This document shows positions 1 through 8,013 of a DNA stretch of 16,950 nucleotides, in pieces. Source of the stretch: CAYHZL01 sp964361075. GTDB taxonomy: Bacteria > Bacteroidota > Ignavibacteria > UBA10030 > UBA8401. The position numbers and the translations under genes were made by a program. Each line of letters opens with the position of its first letter. The stretch's first letter is position 1. The notes below the pieces were generated by a model that did no database searches, had not been told where the DNA came from, and was given only the letters and a program-made list of their open reading frames with translations. The DNA lies in contig CAYHZL010000065.1 in the NCBI GenBank assembly GCA_964361075.1, positions 1 to 16,950 on the forward strand, in the 5' to 3' direction.

Positions 1-51
1 GCCAAAGAACGGCTCGCAATGACAATTTTTTTTAGGTTTTTAGAGATGCCC
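1..51. repeat. Right end of an inverted-repeat (MITE-like) element, family A, truncated by the window edge
   Basis: Positions 36-51 read GTTTTTAGAGATGCCC, identical to the right terminal repeat of the complete family A element at 14801-14963. The left part of the stretch (GGCTCGCAATGAC around 11-23) is not in that copy, so the interior differs or is a nested repeat. The element ends about 16 bp from the stop codon of the beta-barrel gene beside it. It carries no coding capacity in the visible part. Confidence 0.75.
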
Positions 52-66
52 AATAGATATTTCAAT

Positions 67-771
67 TTAGAACACAACTACCAAACCAAGACTGTAATTG
101 ATGCCGTAGAGATTTACATGTGTCGTGGTTTCGCTTTGGTCAAGCACAATCACATAACCATCTACTACTGTCGAACTTTTTTCAAACTTATTTACGGCAG
201 CAAATTGTGGATCCCGAAATTTAATTTCACCTCGTAATGCAGCAAAAGAAAAAAACTTCCACTCAAGTCCGGTGAGCACATGAATACCGGCGTACGTTGG
301 AGAGTTCAGTGTCGGCGCTTTTACATCATTAATAGAATAAATCCGTTCGCCAAAATATTTTCCAATACCGCCGCCGAGATAAAAAGAAAATCGTTCTGAA
401 CTCATTGGCGCAATATAGATGCCGCTCACTTCAACGGCTGTCATTGCAAATCCTTCTTCCGCCGGAATACGCAATCCTAAATTATTCAGATCACGCAACT
501 TAAACTGCTCAACACTGCGAACAACTTCCACAGAAGCGCCGAGATAAAAACTATGCCACAACACATTCCACCGAACATCGCCGCCGAAACCTACATTTAA
601 AGAAATATATTTATTGCTAACGTAGGTATCAGGTTTGTCTATGTTGTAAAGAAATCGTGTGTTGGTAGTCAGTGTGGTTTTTATAGCCACAGAAACAGCA
701 TGCTCATCGGCAAACAACGAAGAGCAAAGACACAGCAACAACATCAGTGTTACCGTTTCCCTCATACGCAT
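67..771 (-). CDS. Small outer-membrane beta-barrel protein (hypothetical)
   Basis: A 234-residue protein. The N-terminus (MRMRETVTLMLLLCLCSSLFA, then DEH) is a classic Sec signal peptide with likely cleavage after residue 21. The rest alternates polar and aromatic/aliphatic residues in short strands separated by Gly/Asn turns (for example YLGGGIGKYFGE and YGINYSLGLVVVF), and the last residue is Phe, as expected for a BAM-inserted barrel. It starts 9 nt after the foldase stop codon, so the two are almost certainly co-transcribed, and the foldase could assist its passage through the periplasm (inference). There is no strong Shine-Dalgarno sequence, which fits translational coupling. I cannot name a family or a ligand; a structural-only role is possible. 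Confidence 0.7.
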   Translation of the reverse strand: MRMRETVTLMLLLCLCSSLFADEHAVSVAIKTTLTTNTRFLYNIDKPDTYVSNKYISLNVGFGGDVRWNVLWHSFYLGASVEVVRSVEQFKLRDLNNLGLRIPAEEGFAMTAVEVSGIYIAPMSSERFSFYLGGGIGKYFGERIYSINDVKAPTLNSPTYAGIHVLTGLEWKFFSFAALRGEIKFRDPQFAAVNKFEKSSTVVDGYVIVLDQSETTTHVNLYGINYSLGLVVVF

Positions 772-780
772 CCAAGAAAA

Positions 781-2871
781 TTAGCGATAAAAATTATCGC
801 GGTTATCTTCTATCTTTGCTTTCTCTTTCAGCTTCTCAATCCAATCGTTAAGCACGCGCTGTTTTTTTTCTTGTAGAATCTGAGCAGCGAGCATTCCTTT
901 TTGAATGTTGAACGCCGAAGAATCAAGCGGTGTTTTGCTCAACACTTTAATGATGTAATATCCGCGCAGACCTTCAACCGGTTGCGAAAGCGAACCGATT
1001 GACAATGCTTTCGCCGCACCGGTAAATGCAAACTCACGCCCGACTGTTGGAATATTTCCACCAAGCGAATACTCTCCGGTTGACTGCACAGAGATATTTG
1101 CATCAGATGCGAGCACACTTAAATCGGCGCCATCTTGCAATCCTGCACGTTTCTGTTGAACAATCGGTTTCAATTGTTCCATTTTCTTTTTGCGAAGCGC
1201 ACGCATTTTGAAAACATCTTTCACTTCTTCAAACGGACGCACACCTTCTTTTTTAAGATCAGAAATTTTTGCTACAACGTAGCCGTTGTTCACCTGAAAC
1301 ACATCGCTCAAATCACCAAGGTCGCCATTGAATGCAAACTTGCTAATTGATTCGTTCACGCCCAATCCGGGAATAAATCCGCCTTTTTGAAAATCAGGTG
1401 TTTCATTAACTTTCAATCCGAAACTTTCAGCATCTTTTTCAAAGTTGCCTTTCTTTGCAACGTAGACAAAATCTTGCGCGCGTTGAAATGCCGCATCTTT
1501 TGTTTGCGCACTTGCTTTTAGCGGAATGGTAATGCTGGCAAGTTTTAATTCGCGGTTGTCTCGCCCTTCAATTTTAATGATGTGAATACCGAATTGCGTT
1601 TTCACCGGACCGATAACATTGCCTTTTTTTCCTTTCAATGCCGCAGCTTCAAATTCTTTTACCATCCGCCCTTTGCCGAACCAACCAAGTTCACCGCCGC
1701 TGTTTGCCGCGCCGGGTTCTGTGGAATATTTTTTTGCAAGCTCCGAAAAGTTTTCACCTTTCTTTGCACGTGCAATCAATTCTTTTGCAAGTTTCATCGA
1801 CTCGGCTTCTTTTTCTGTCGATCCGTCGAGTAAAATATGTTTTGCTTTTACGTATGGCGTGGTTCCTTTTTTCTCTTCAAGAATTTTTATAAGACTAAAA
1901 CCATCTGCATCTTGTATCGGACCAACAACATCACCAACGTGGGCAGAAAACGCCGCGTCTTCTTTTGCTTGTGGCAGCTCGCCATGTTTAAAGAATGTGT
2001 TCGTCGGTTGTCCGTCAGTATAACTTTTTTGTAATTCAAGAAAATCTAAACCGGATTTTGCTTGCTGAAGAATACTGTTGATCTCATTCGCAACGTCTTC
2101 GGAATCTTTTGCAGAAGGTTGATCAGCAAAGAGAACGTACTTCAGTTTTCGCGATGCCGTTACTTTGAACTCTCCCTGATTTTCGTTGTAGATTTTTTTC
2201 ATATCGTCATCGGAAGCAGAGACTGCATTATCAGCAATAAATTTATTCGGATCGAAGAATGCATACTGCGCATTAATCTTTATATTCTGATCGAGGAAAC
2301 GTTGTTCAATTTCACCCGGCGTTGCACGAATTGTTGACAACACCATGCTTTGCATTTTTTCAAACAATCGTTGGCGTTTTAATTCGCCTTCCACTTGCAC
2401 CATAATATCTTTATTACGCTGATCCATAATTGCCACATCGTACGCCTGACGATTGAAACGACCTGTTGAATCAACAAAGTTGCGCGTTAAAAATTCCGGC
2501 GGGTTATCACCTTTCACCCAATCAACAATTTCCTGATCGGTTACTTTCACTCCGGCACGCTCGGTTTCATGTTCAAGAAGGATTTGTGTAACAAGACCAT
2601 TCCATACTTGTTCACGAATTTGGCGAAGCATATTTTCGTCCGGTTCTTGTTTGGATTGCTGTTTCGTATTATCAATTTGGCGTTTCACCAATTCAGAAAA
2701 TTCCTGATACATAATTTTCTTGCCATCCACTACACCAACAATATCATTACGTGTATTTTTAATGCCGGCGTAGTCCATCCCCCATTCAAATATGATAGTA
2801 ATTAAAAATACAACCACTAATACAAGGAATATTGCCGACATGTTTTCACGCATTTTGGTCATCATTGCCAT
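781..2871 (-). CDS. ppiD: Periplasmic peptidyl-prolyl isomerase / foldase, PpiD-SurA type
   Basis: A 696-residue membrane-anchored chaperone of the SurA_N/PpiC superfamily. A short cytoplasmic start (MAMMTKMREN) precedes one transmembrane helix at about residues 11-30, leaving the body in the periplasm. The N-terminal helical chaperone region runs to about 200. The clearest parvulin domain is at about 342-437, opening VKAKHILL and containing NSGGELGWFGKGRMVKEFE and GIHIIKIEGR, the usual parvulin signature. A degenerate parvulin-like copy lies at about 240-335 (RKLKYVLF to GFSLIKI), and further parvulin half-repeats follow at about 497-550 and 600-647. The C-terminus is a charged helix. An AAGGAG sequence lies about 12 nt before the first ATG; ATG codons 3 and 4 are possible alternatives. 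It leads the operon with the downstream beta-barrel gene. The ppiD name reflects architecture; I cannot exclude a lineage-specific paralogue. Confidence 0.88.
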   Translation of the reverse strand: MAMMTKMRENMSAIFLVLVVVFLITIIFEWGMDYAGIKNTRNDIVGVVDGKKIMYQEFSELVKRQIDNTKQQSKQEPDENMLRQIREQVWNGLVTQILLEHETERAGVKVTDQEIVDWVKGDNPPEFLTRNFVDSTGRFNRQAYDVAIMDQRNKDIMVQVEGELKRQRLFEKMQSMVLSTIRATPGEIEQRFLDQNIKINAQYAFFDPNKFIADNAVSASDDDMKKIYNENQGEFKVTASRKLKYVLFADQPSAKDSEDVANEINSILQQAKSGLDFLELQKSYTDGQPTNTFFKHGELPQAKEDAAFSAHVGDVVGPIQDADGFSLIKILEEKKGTTPYVKAKHILLDGSTEKEAESMKLAKELIARAKKGENFSELAKKYSTEPGAANSGGELGWFGKGRMVKEFEAAALKGKKGNVIGPVKTQFGIHIIKIEGRDNRELKLASITIPLKASAQTKDAAFQRAQDFVYVAKKGNFEKDAESFGLKVNETPDFQKGGFIPGLGVNESISKFAFNGDLGDLSDVFQVNNGYVVAKISDLKKEGVRPFEEVKDVFKMRALRKKKMEQLKPIVQQKRAGLQDGADLSVLASDANISVQSTGEYSLGGNIPTVGREFAFTGAAKALSIGSLSQPVEGLRGYYIIKVLSKTPLDSSAFNIQKGMLAAQILQEKKQRVLNDWIEKLKEKAKIEDNRDNFYR

Positions 2872-3195
2872 ACTAAAAAAATGCTCCTTACTCTCTTTAT
2901 TGCTAAAATTGATAAAAAACGTAGTGATTTGAAATCTTTAAGTTGAAGAATATAACCGAAATGGGCGTGAAATTCAAGGAAGAATAAGCAGGAAAAAAAT
3001 TGAGATACTTCTTCTAAACTTATTAACTGAAATTACGCAAAAGGCAAAAGATGGAGTCCACCGTATCTAATGAATGTATGATATGTATCAAATTCGTGTG
3101 TCTTTGTTTAGGAAGGTGGACTCCATCTGCTTACTTATTTTTGTAATGCGTAACTGCACGTATTAAAAAAATGTTGCGGAATTTCATTCAGAAAA
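2872..3195. other. Non-coding spacer between folD and the foldase gene
   Basis: A 324-bp stretch with no supportable gene on either strand. It must hold the foldase promoter, since the gene starts at its left edge, but I see no convincing -35/-10 pair. Its right half is occupied by the hairpin repeat at 3032-3147. No tRNA or riboswitch fold is apparent. Confidence 0.6.
3032..3147. repeat. Hairpin repeat, family D (AGATGGAGTCCACC), possible folD terminator
   Basis: Perfect 14-bp inverted arms AGATGGAGTCCACC (3049-3062) and GGTGGACTCCATCT (3115-3128) enclose a 52-nt loop. The outer flanks are also imperfectly inverted, beginning ATTAC at 3032 and ending GTAAT at 3147. On the minus strand the second arm is followed by TTTTGCCTTTTG, so it could terminate folD transcription, although the loop is long for an intrinsic terminator. 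A second copy with a 3-nt loop lies after gap at 15586-15618. Confidence 0.7.
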
Positions 3196-4062
3196 TTATT
3201 TCTGTGCTGCCTTAAGCGTATTCATCAATAACATTGCAATCGTCATCGGACCGACACCACCCGGAACCGGAGTGATTGCACCGGCAACAGTTTTCACATT
3301 TTCAAAATCAACATCGCCAACAATGCGGTAGCCGCTTTTTGTTGAAGAATCAGGAATGCGGTTAATCCCCACATCAATGACAACAACGCCCGGCTTCACC
3401 ATCTGCGCAGTGATCGCATTTGGTTTACCAACAGCTGCGATAAGAATATCAGCTTGCTTGGTATAATATGAAATATCTTTCGCTCCTGTGTGAGCGATGG
3501 TAACAATTGCATTCGCCCATTCTTTTTTCTGCACCAACATGTTTGCAATCGGCTTGCCGACAATGTTGCTTCGCCCAACCACAACAACATGTTTGCCGGA
3601 AGGATTGATATTGCAGCGTTTCAATAATTCCACAATGCCGTACGGTGTGCAGGAATAAAACGTGTCAATACCAATCATCATTTTCCCGACACTCATCGGA
3701 TGAAAACCATCAACATCTTTCGCAGGTGAGATGGCTTCGATAATTTTCTGCTCGTTAATATGTTTCGGCAATGGAAGCTGCACCAAGATACCATGAATTT
3801 TTTCATCGCGATTAAATTGTTCAATCATCGCAAGAACTTCTGCTTCGGAAATTGTTGCCGGTACGCGTTCTGTGATAGAATGGAAACCGACTTCTTCGCA
3901 CGCTTTGCCTTTGCTTTTCACGTACGACTGTGCAGCAGGATTTTCGCCGACCAAAATAAAAGCCAGTCCGGGCGTAATTCCTTTTTCTTGTTTCAGTTTT
4001 TCCGTCGCGTGTTTTACTTCGCTGCGAATTTCTTCTGATATTTTTTTTCCATCAATGATCAT
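3196..4062 (-). CDS. folD: Bifunctional methylenetetrahydrofolate dehydrogenase / methenyltetrahydrofolate cyclohydrolase
   Basis: FolD interconverts 5,10-methylene-THF, 5,10-methenyl-THF and 10-formyl-THF in the cytoplasm, feeding purine and formyl-Met synthesis. The 288-residue length is normal. Diagnostic motifs are the catalytic YVxxK (Y47 and K51 in SYVKSKGKAC), VQLPLP (94-99), KDVDGFHP (115-122), the nucleotide-binding GRSNIVGKP (163-171) and PGGVGPMTIAML near the C-terminus. I take the ATG at 4062 as the start because it gives the conserved MIIDGKKIS beginning; the frame stays open to a TTG at 4077 that would add five residues. The Shine-Dalgarno sequence is weak for either choice. The gene stands alone between two inverted-repeat elements, so it is probably a single-gene transcript. 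Confidence 0.96.
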   Translation of the reverse strand: MIIDGKKISEEIRSEVKHATEKLKQEKGITPGLAFILVGENPAAQSYVKSKGKACEEVGFHSITERVPATISEAEVLAMIEQFNRDEKIHGILVQLPLPKHINEQKIIEAISPAKDVDGFHPMSVGKMMIGIDTFYSCTPYGIVELLKRCNINPSGKHVVVVGRSNIVGKPIANMLVQKKEWANAIVTIAHTGAKDISYYTKQADILIAAVGKPNAITAQMVKPGVVVIDVGINRIPDSSTKSGYRIVGDVDFENVKTVAGAITPVPGGVGPMTIAMLLMNTLKAAQK

Positions 4063-4107
4063 GTTTTTCTCACGCAAAGCCGCAAAGTTTTAAAAAAAAT
4101 TATTCTT

Positions 4108-4249
4108 CTAACAGGTTGTTGAAAAACCTTCTTTAAGACGTCATGCTGCCCGCCGCGGCGGGTTATTCAGCATCTATTGAGTAGACCCCGAATAAGAACA
4201 TTTCGGGGTGACGTGAGAGGGAAAAAATAGTTTTTCAACAACCTGTTAG
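4108..4249. mobile_element. 142-bp MITE-like element, family B, with perfect 20-bp terminal inverted repeats
   Basis: The ends are CTAACAGGTTGTTGAAAAAC (4108-4127) and its exact reverse complement (4230-4249). The interior has its own hairpins: the 14-bp palindrome CCCGCCGCGGCGGG at 4149-4162, bracketed by ATGCTG and CAGCAT, and CCCCGAA/TTCGGGG at 4186-4208. There is no ORF. No convincing target-site duplication is visible at the flanks. It fills the gap between folD and the YmdB gene, which it follows by 14 bp on the minus strand, so its stem could also end that transcript. A degenerate or internally deleted insertion sequence is the alternative. Confidence 0.8.
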
Positions 4250-4263
4250 CGCGAAATAAGTGT

Positions 4264-5058
4264 TTAAAATTTTGGTAAAATAATTTGTTCGAACTTCACA
4301 CATTTACCAGTTTCAATTTCCACTTCAGCAACAACGCCGCACAAGCGAACGTCGTTCACCGCTGTTTCATATTTATGCGGAGTTTGTTTCAGAAATCGTT
4401 GCAGAGCCGGTTCCTTTTTCATACCAAGAACAGAATCGTACGGGCCGGTCATTCCAACATCGGTAATGAATGCTGTACTGCGCGGCAAGATTCGTGCATC
4501 GGCTGTCGGCGTGTGCGTGTGTGTGCCAACGAGAACACTCGCACGTCCATCAACATACCAACCGAGCGCCATTTTTTCCGCAGTCGCTTCAGCATGAAAA
4601 TCTATAAATACAATTTTTGTTTGCTCGTGAATTTTTGCCAACGCCCAATCTACAGATTTAAACGGATCTTCAATTGCCTGCATAAACGTTCTTCCCTGCA
4701 CATTCAGCACGCCAACTTTTACTTCGCTTGAAAGTTCATACACAACAAGACCATTGCCGCCGTTTTCGCGCGGATAATTTATCGGACGCAAAATATTTCT
4801 GTTACTTCCCAACACTTTCCTCGAATCCCATCGATCCCACGTGTGATTGCCGCCGGTAATAACATGCACGCCGAGCGCAAACAACGCCTTTGCATCTTCT
4901 TCCGTAATGCCTTTCCCGTCCGCAACATTTTCTCCGTTCGCAATACAAAAATCAATGTTATATTTTTCCAGCAAGCTTTTCAAAATGGAAGACGTTAATT
5001 CCAGTCCGGGTTTACCGATAATATCGCCAACAAAAAGTATGTTAATAGTTTTTGACAA
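4264..5058 (-). CDS. ymdB: YmdB-family metallophosphoesterase (2',3'-cyclic-nucleotide phosphodiesterase type, TIGR00282)
   Basis: A 264-residue single-domain cytoplasmic enzyme of the dinuclear-metal YmdB/DR1281 family; characterised members hydrolyse 2',3'-cAMP and affect RNA turnover and cell-state decisions. Metal-ligand motifs appear in order: GDIIGKPG (11-18), NGENVADGKG (41-50), GNHTWD (70-75), DFHAEATAEK (153-162) and GTHTHTPTAD (178-187). The start is TTG at 5058: it gives the family N-terminus (INILFVGDIIGKPG) and has an AAGGA Shine-Dalgarno just upstream, while no ATG lies nearby. It begins 15 nt after the glycosyltransferase stop and is probably co-transcribed with it. The substrate in this organism is not known from sequence. 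Confidence 0.93.
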   Translation of the reverse strand: MSKTINILFVGDIIGKPGLELTSSILKSLLEKYNIDFCIANGENVADGKGITEEDAKALFALGVHVITGGNHTWDRWDSRKVLGSNRNILRPINYPRENGGNGLVVYELSSEVKVGVLNVQGRTFMQAIEDPFKSVDWALAKIHEQTKIVFIDFHAEATAEKMALGWYVDGRASVLVGTHTHTPTADARILPRSTAFITDVGMTGPYDSVLGMKKEPALQRFLKQTPHKYETAVNDVRLCGVVAEVEIETGKCVKFEQIILPKF

Positions 5059-5073
5059 AAGATTGTTCCTTTT

Positions 5074-6660
5074 CTATTTTTGAATTTCAATTTTATACAA
5101 CACCGATGGAGGTGATAGTGTGTACGCTACCGGTCTTAACCATGCCGGCGCGCTTTGCGGATTAAGCAATATTTGAAATTGCGGACGCATATTCGCTTCG
5201 GCAATTCCAAAAAACAAATACGAAGCTTTTATTCGCACAGCTTCTGCTTGTAACTCTTCAATTGTGTTGACATACGGAAATCCGCTCATTTCTAAATCTG
5301 TGTAATATGCGATGTGCGGTTTACGCGCAATGATAAATTTTCCATTCTCACGATCGCCGAACTGTTTTTTGAATGCCTCGGCGATAATCGGAATTTCAGT
5401 CGGTCCGGAATTAATTTTTTCGCTGTTGTAATTTTTAGATTCGACAAATGTCCACACAAGAATTACAGCGAGAGCAAGAACACCCACATGCAATTGTTTT
5501 GAAAATTTAAATTCAGTAACCTTCTCCCAACTGAACACACGCAATGCGAGCGCAACATACATCGGAAGCAAGAAAAATGTAAATCGCTCGCCGTAAAAGA
5601 CAAGCAGCAATACGCCAAAGAATGTTGCACCGATTGTGTAGTAACTTGCCTCGATGTTGCCAGGACGTTTTTTTATGAACAATGCAATTCCAATCAACAC
5701 AAAAATTCCTGTCTGCCATCCGAGCAGCAATTTCATATCGCTGACAGCATGCGTATAGGCATTATTCACTATTGTAGAGAAAAACAATCCTGTATCCGAA
5801 AAAATAACTTGCGCAAGCGAACTGTATTTTGCGGCATCAACATGCCAGTATTGATCCCAACCTATTTTTCCTTTTGCATACATTTCATACGCGATGTTAA
5901 TATAATTCTTATTATAGAAAAAACTTCCCTTTTCATGGTAACAATATATTCCCCACGGACTCATCACCAAAACGAAGACTGCAAAGAATACTGCTGTAGT
6001 GAGTATGCGGTTGCGCCACGGAAGTTTATAAATATTGAAAAGAAGAATTGCGATTGGAATTCCAACGAGAACAAATATTCCGTTGTAGCGGGTTAAGTAC
6101 GCAAACGAAGCGAACACTGCGGCGGACAAAATCCATTTCCATTTTCGTTCTTCTTCTTTAAGAAGAAAAAAAACAGCGGCGGTGGAAAATACATTAAAGA
6201 GCATGTCAGTGCCGGCAGTGTACGAGTACCGCACAAATGTTGGATTCACAGCAACAAGCAATGTTCCTAAGAACGCAAAATTTGCCGGGAAAAATTTTCT
6301 GAGCATCGAAAAAGAAAAAAAGAGGACACAGGATGCTGAAAGAACAGATAGAATAATTCCGGCAGAAAAATAATTTTTAACAACCGCTCCCATTAACGCC
6401 AGCATTATCGGATATCCCGGACCGCGAAAATCGTCAATAAGAAACTTTCCTTTCAGAAGTTCTTTTGCTTCCGGAACATACGACCAGAAAAAATCGGTCT
6501 CAACATCATAATCACCGACAGTATGGTATTTGAAAGCAATAAAAAGCAGAATAATTCCATACACTGCGGCAAAGAAAAATGCAATTTTTGAATCACTGTA
6601 TGAAGGTGTCGAAATTTTTGCTGCGTTTGATGACTGCTTTTTTGTGTGCTGCTTGGACAT
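5074..6660 (-). CDS. Polytopic membrane glycosyltransferase, GT-C fold (GT39/ArnT/PMT-like)
   Basis: A 528-residue inner-membrane protein: a Lys/Ser-rich cytoplasmic start (1-25), about ten to eleven hydrophobic helices from about 26 to 410, and a soluble C-terminal domain of about 120 residues. The first extracytoplasmic loop carries the acidic stretch VGDYDVETDFFW (D52, E54, D56) followed by RGPGYP (79-84), the layout of GT-C enzymes that use polyprenyl-phosphate sugars (PMT, ArnT, DUF2029-like). It would add a sugar to lipid or protein on the periplasmic face; donor and acceptor cannot be told. The start ATG has only a weak ribosome site. A 27-bp hairpin at 6704-6730 separates it from the anti-sigma gene, and the ymdB gene follows closely. 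Confidence 0.82.
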   Translation of the reverse strand: MSKQHTKKQSSNAAKISTPSYSDSKIAFFFAAVYGIILLFIAFKYHTVGDYDVETDFFWSYVPEAKELLKGKFLIDDFRGPGYPIMLALMGAVVKNYFSAGIILSVLSASCVLFFSFSMLRKFFPANFAFLGTLLVAVNPTFVRYSYTAGTDMLFNVFSTAAVFFLLKEEERKWKWILSAAVFASFAYLTRYNGIFVLVGIPIAILLFNIYKLPWRNRILTTAVFFAVFVLVMSPWGIYCYHEKGSFFYNKNYINIAYEMYAKGKIGWDQYWHVDAAKYSSLAQVIFSDTGLFFSTIVNNAYTHAVSDMKLLLGWQTGIFVLIGIALFIKKRPGNIEASYYTIGATFFGVLLLVFYGERFTFFLLPMYVALALRVFSWEKVTEFKFSKQLHVGVLALAVILVWTFVESKNYNSEKINSGPTEIPIIAEAFKKQFGDRENGKFIIARKPHIAYYTDLEMSGFPYVNTIEELQAEAVRIKASYLFFGIAEANMRPQFQILLNPQSAPAWLRPVAYTLSPPSVLYKIEIQK

Positions 6661-6703
6661 TGTCAGAATTTTCGTGGATTTTTTCTAATCGAACCCAACA
6701 TAA

Positions 6704-6730
6704 ATCCCCAAGCATACATTGCTCGGGGAT
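6704..6730 (-). terminator. Hairpin between the anti-sigma gene and the glycosyltransferase, possible terminator or attenuator
   Basis: ATCCCCAAGCA (6704-6714) pairs with TGCTCGGGGAT (6720-6730) with one mismatch and a 5-nt loop. On the minus strand it lies 54 nt beyond the anti-sigma stop codon, but only TTTATG follows the stem, so the uridine tract is poor. It may be a weak terminator, or a 3' stabiliser between two parts of a longer transcript. Confidence 0.45.
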
Positions 6731-6783
6731 ATTATGTATATCAATGATAAAAAAAAATCTGCCCAAAAACAAAAAGAGAGTGA

Positions 6784-7341
6784 TTACTTTATGCGGACTC
6801 GAAAATCAAACCGCTCGCGCAGTTTATCAATGCCAACAAGAAACAAAAATGTGCCAATGCCAATCCAAAATATTTTTCCTGTTATATGGTTTGTATAATT
6901 GGAGACAGAACTAACAAAGTGTATTGTTGGAAAAGGAATTGATCGCACTGCAGTATCGTATGCTTCAACAATCGTTCTGACTTGCTGTGCCAGTGCCGAT
7001 TGTTCAGGTTGCTTTTGTGCAGAAGCTCCATTCAGAAGAAAGAAAGCAATACTACTCAACACGACAATCATCGCAAACACATTAGAAGAATTACGAAGTA
7101 TTGTAAACAACCACGATTCGTTTGCGTTCGGCATAACACGGGTCATCACATCATTAACAAAAGTATTTGAGGGCATGATAAATTCCTGTTTTTTTGCTGC
7201 GATATAAAGCGAACGGTACAGGGCAATTTCTCTTCTGGCTTCGTCTGACAATGTTAAAAGTTGTTCAACTTCTTGTTGCTCATCGTAGGAAAGCGTACCG
7301 TCAACATATTGCATCAGTTTGTCTTGCGAAATTGTTTTCAT
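6784..7341 (-). CDS. Membrane anti-sigma factor, partner of the adjacent ECF sigma factor
   Basis: A 185-residue protein. Residues 1-50 form a helical, acidic cytoplasmic segment (MQYVDGTLSYDEQQEVEQLL) resembling the anti-sigma N-terminal fold, which binds and sequesters the sigma factor. There is no HxxxCxxC zinc motif and no cysteine, so it is of the zinc-free type. One hydrophobic helix lies at about 86-104 and another at about 155-171, with an Ala/Gln-rich extracytoplasmic stretch between them and a basic C-terminal tail. It starts 14 nt after the sigma gene, the standard arrangement. The sensory signal is unknown. Assignment rests mainly on context and topology, because the sequence itself is poorly conserved. 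Confidence 0.82.
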   Translation of the reverse strand: MKTISQDKLMQYVDGTLSYDEQQEVEQLLTLSDEARREIALYRSLYIAAKKQEFIMPSNTFVNDVMTRVMPNANESWLFTILRNSSNVFAMIVVLSSIAFFLLNGASAQKQPEQSALAQQVRTIVEAYDTAVRSIPFPTIHFVSSVSNYTNHITGKIFWIGIGTFLFLVGIDKLRERFDFRVRIK

Positions 7342-7355
7342 TGTTTCTTTCTTTG

Positions 7356-7946
7356 TTACATATCAACAAATACTGTTTTCTTTTCTGAAAACTTTTTTAC
7401 TACAGCATTTCGTAATAACACGCGCGCGCGAAACAAACGATTCTTCACCGTACCAAGCGGAAGTCCGGTAACGGAAACAATTTCTTCGTAACTCATTTCT
7501 TGAATAACAAACAAAGTAAAGATCGAACCGTATTGTGCGGGTATTTTTTCAATTTCAGAGTGAACGATAGAAATAAATTCTTTACTCTCAAATATATCAG
7601 TTGGTCCAGAATCTATTGCCACAATTTCGAGTGGTGTTGTATCATCGTTATTGTCATCTATACTCAAAAAATATTTATTCTTTTGTTGGCTCAATTTTGT
7701 AACGCACACATTGTACACTATTCTGTAGAACCATGTGGAGAAATTCGACTTCCATTCAAAACCTTGTAAGCCGTTGAACGCACGCACAAATGCATCTTGC
7801 AACGCTTCTTCCGCGTCGTGGTGATTTTTTAATATCCGTATCGCCAACGTCATAGCTTTATCTTTATGACGAATCATTAGTTCTGAATATGCACGTTTAT
7901 CTCCCGCAATAATACGCTGGATTATTTCATGGTCTGAATTGCTCAC
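7356..7946 (-). CDS. ECF-family RNA polymerase sigma factor (sigma-70 group 4)
   Basis: A 196-residue ECF sigma factor. Region 2 spans about residues 20-87, with DAEEALQDAFVRAFNGL (44-60, core binding and -10 melting) and NFSTWFYRIVYNVC (68-81). Region 4 spans about 130-185, with the -35-binding helix-turn-helix around MSYEEIVSVTGLPLGTVKNR. The 50-residue linker between them is acidic. The start is GTG at 7946, the only choice giving a normal N-terminus; there is no Shine-Dalgarno sequence, and the predicted transcription start falls on or next to this codon. The anti-sigma gene follows by 14 nt. The promoter upstream has the same motif pair as the divergent membrane-protein gene, implying autoregulation and control of that operon. 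Confidence 0.94.
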   Translation of the reverse strand: MSNSDHEIIQRIIAGDKRAYSELMIRHKDKAMTLAIRILKNHHDAEEALQDAFVRAFNGLQGFEWKSNFSTWFYRIVYNVCVTKLSQQKNKYFLSIDDNNDDTTPLEIVAIDSGPTDIFESKEFISIVHSEIEKIPAQYGSIFTLFVIQEMSYEEIVSVTGLPLGTVKNRLFRARVLLRNAVVKKFSEKKTVFVDM

Positions 7947-7952
7947 AAAGTA

Positions 7953-7983
7953 TTAGACTTGAAAATGTGTACGTAAGTTTCAA
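7953..7983 (-). promoter_or_regulatory. Predicted ECF-type promoter of the sigma/anti-sigma operon
   Basis: On the minus strand TTGAAAC (7983-7977) is followed after 17 nt by AGTC within CAAGTCTAA (7961-7953). TGAAAC-like -35 boxes are typical of ECF promoters. Placing the GTC about ten bases before transcription start puts the 5' end at about 7946, the first base of the GTG start codon. The divergent promoter at 8014-8044 has the same boxes and spacing. Confidence 0.65.
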
Positions 7984-8013
7984 TTTTTCTTTTATAAATA
8001 TAATTAATTTTTG

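Noticed and set aside
1619..2023. Long open frame on the plus strand inside the foldase gene
   Set aside because: It is fully antisense to a strongly conserved parvulin domain, has no ribosome site and its translation is a Phe/Ser/Ala-rich shadow.
2872..3031. Searched for a tRNA or riboswitch in the spacer before the foldase gene
   Set aside because: No cloverleaf, no conserved loop sequences and no GC-rich stems apart from the repeat to its right.
3128..3160. Possible remnant of a second gap gene, because GCATTACAAA then ATAAG resembles the gap 3' end
   Set aside because: Similarity does not extend further into gap; it is better explained by the hairpin repeat family reaching into the end of gap.
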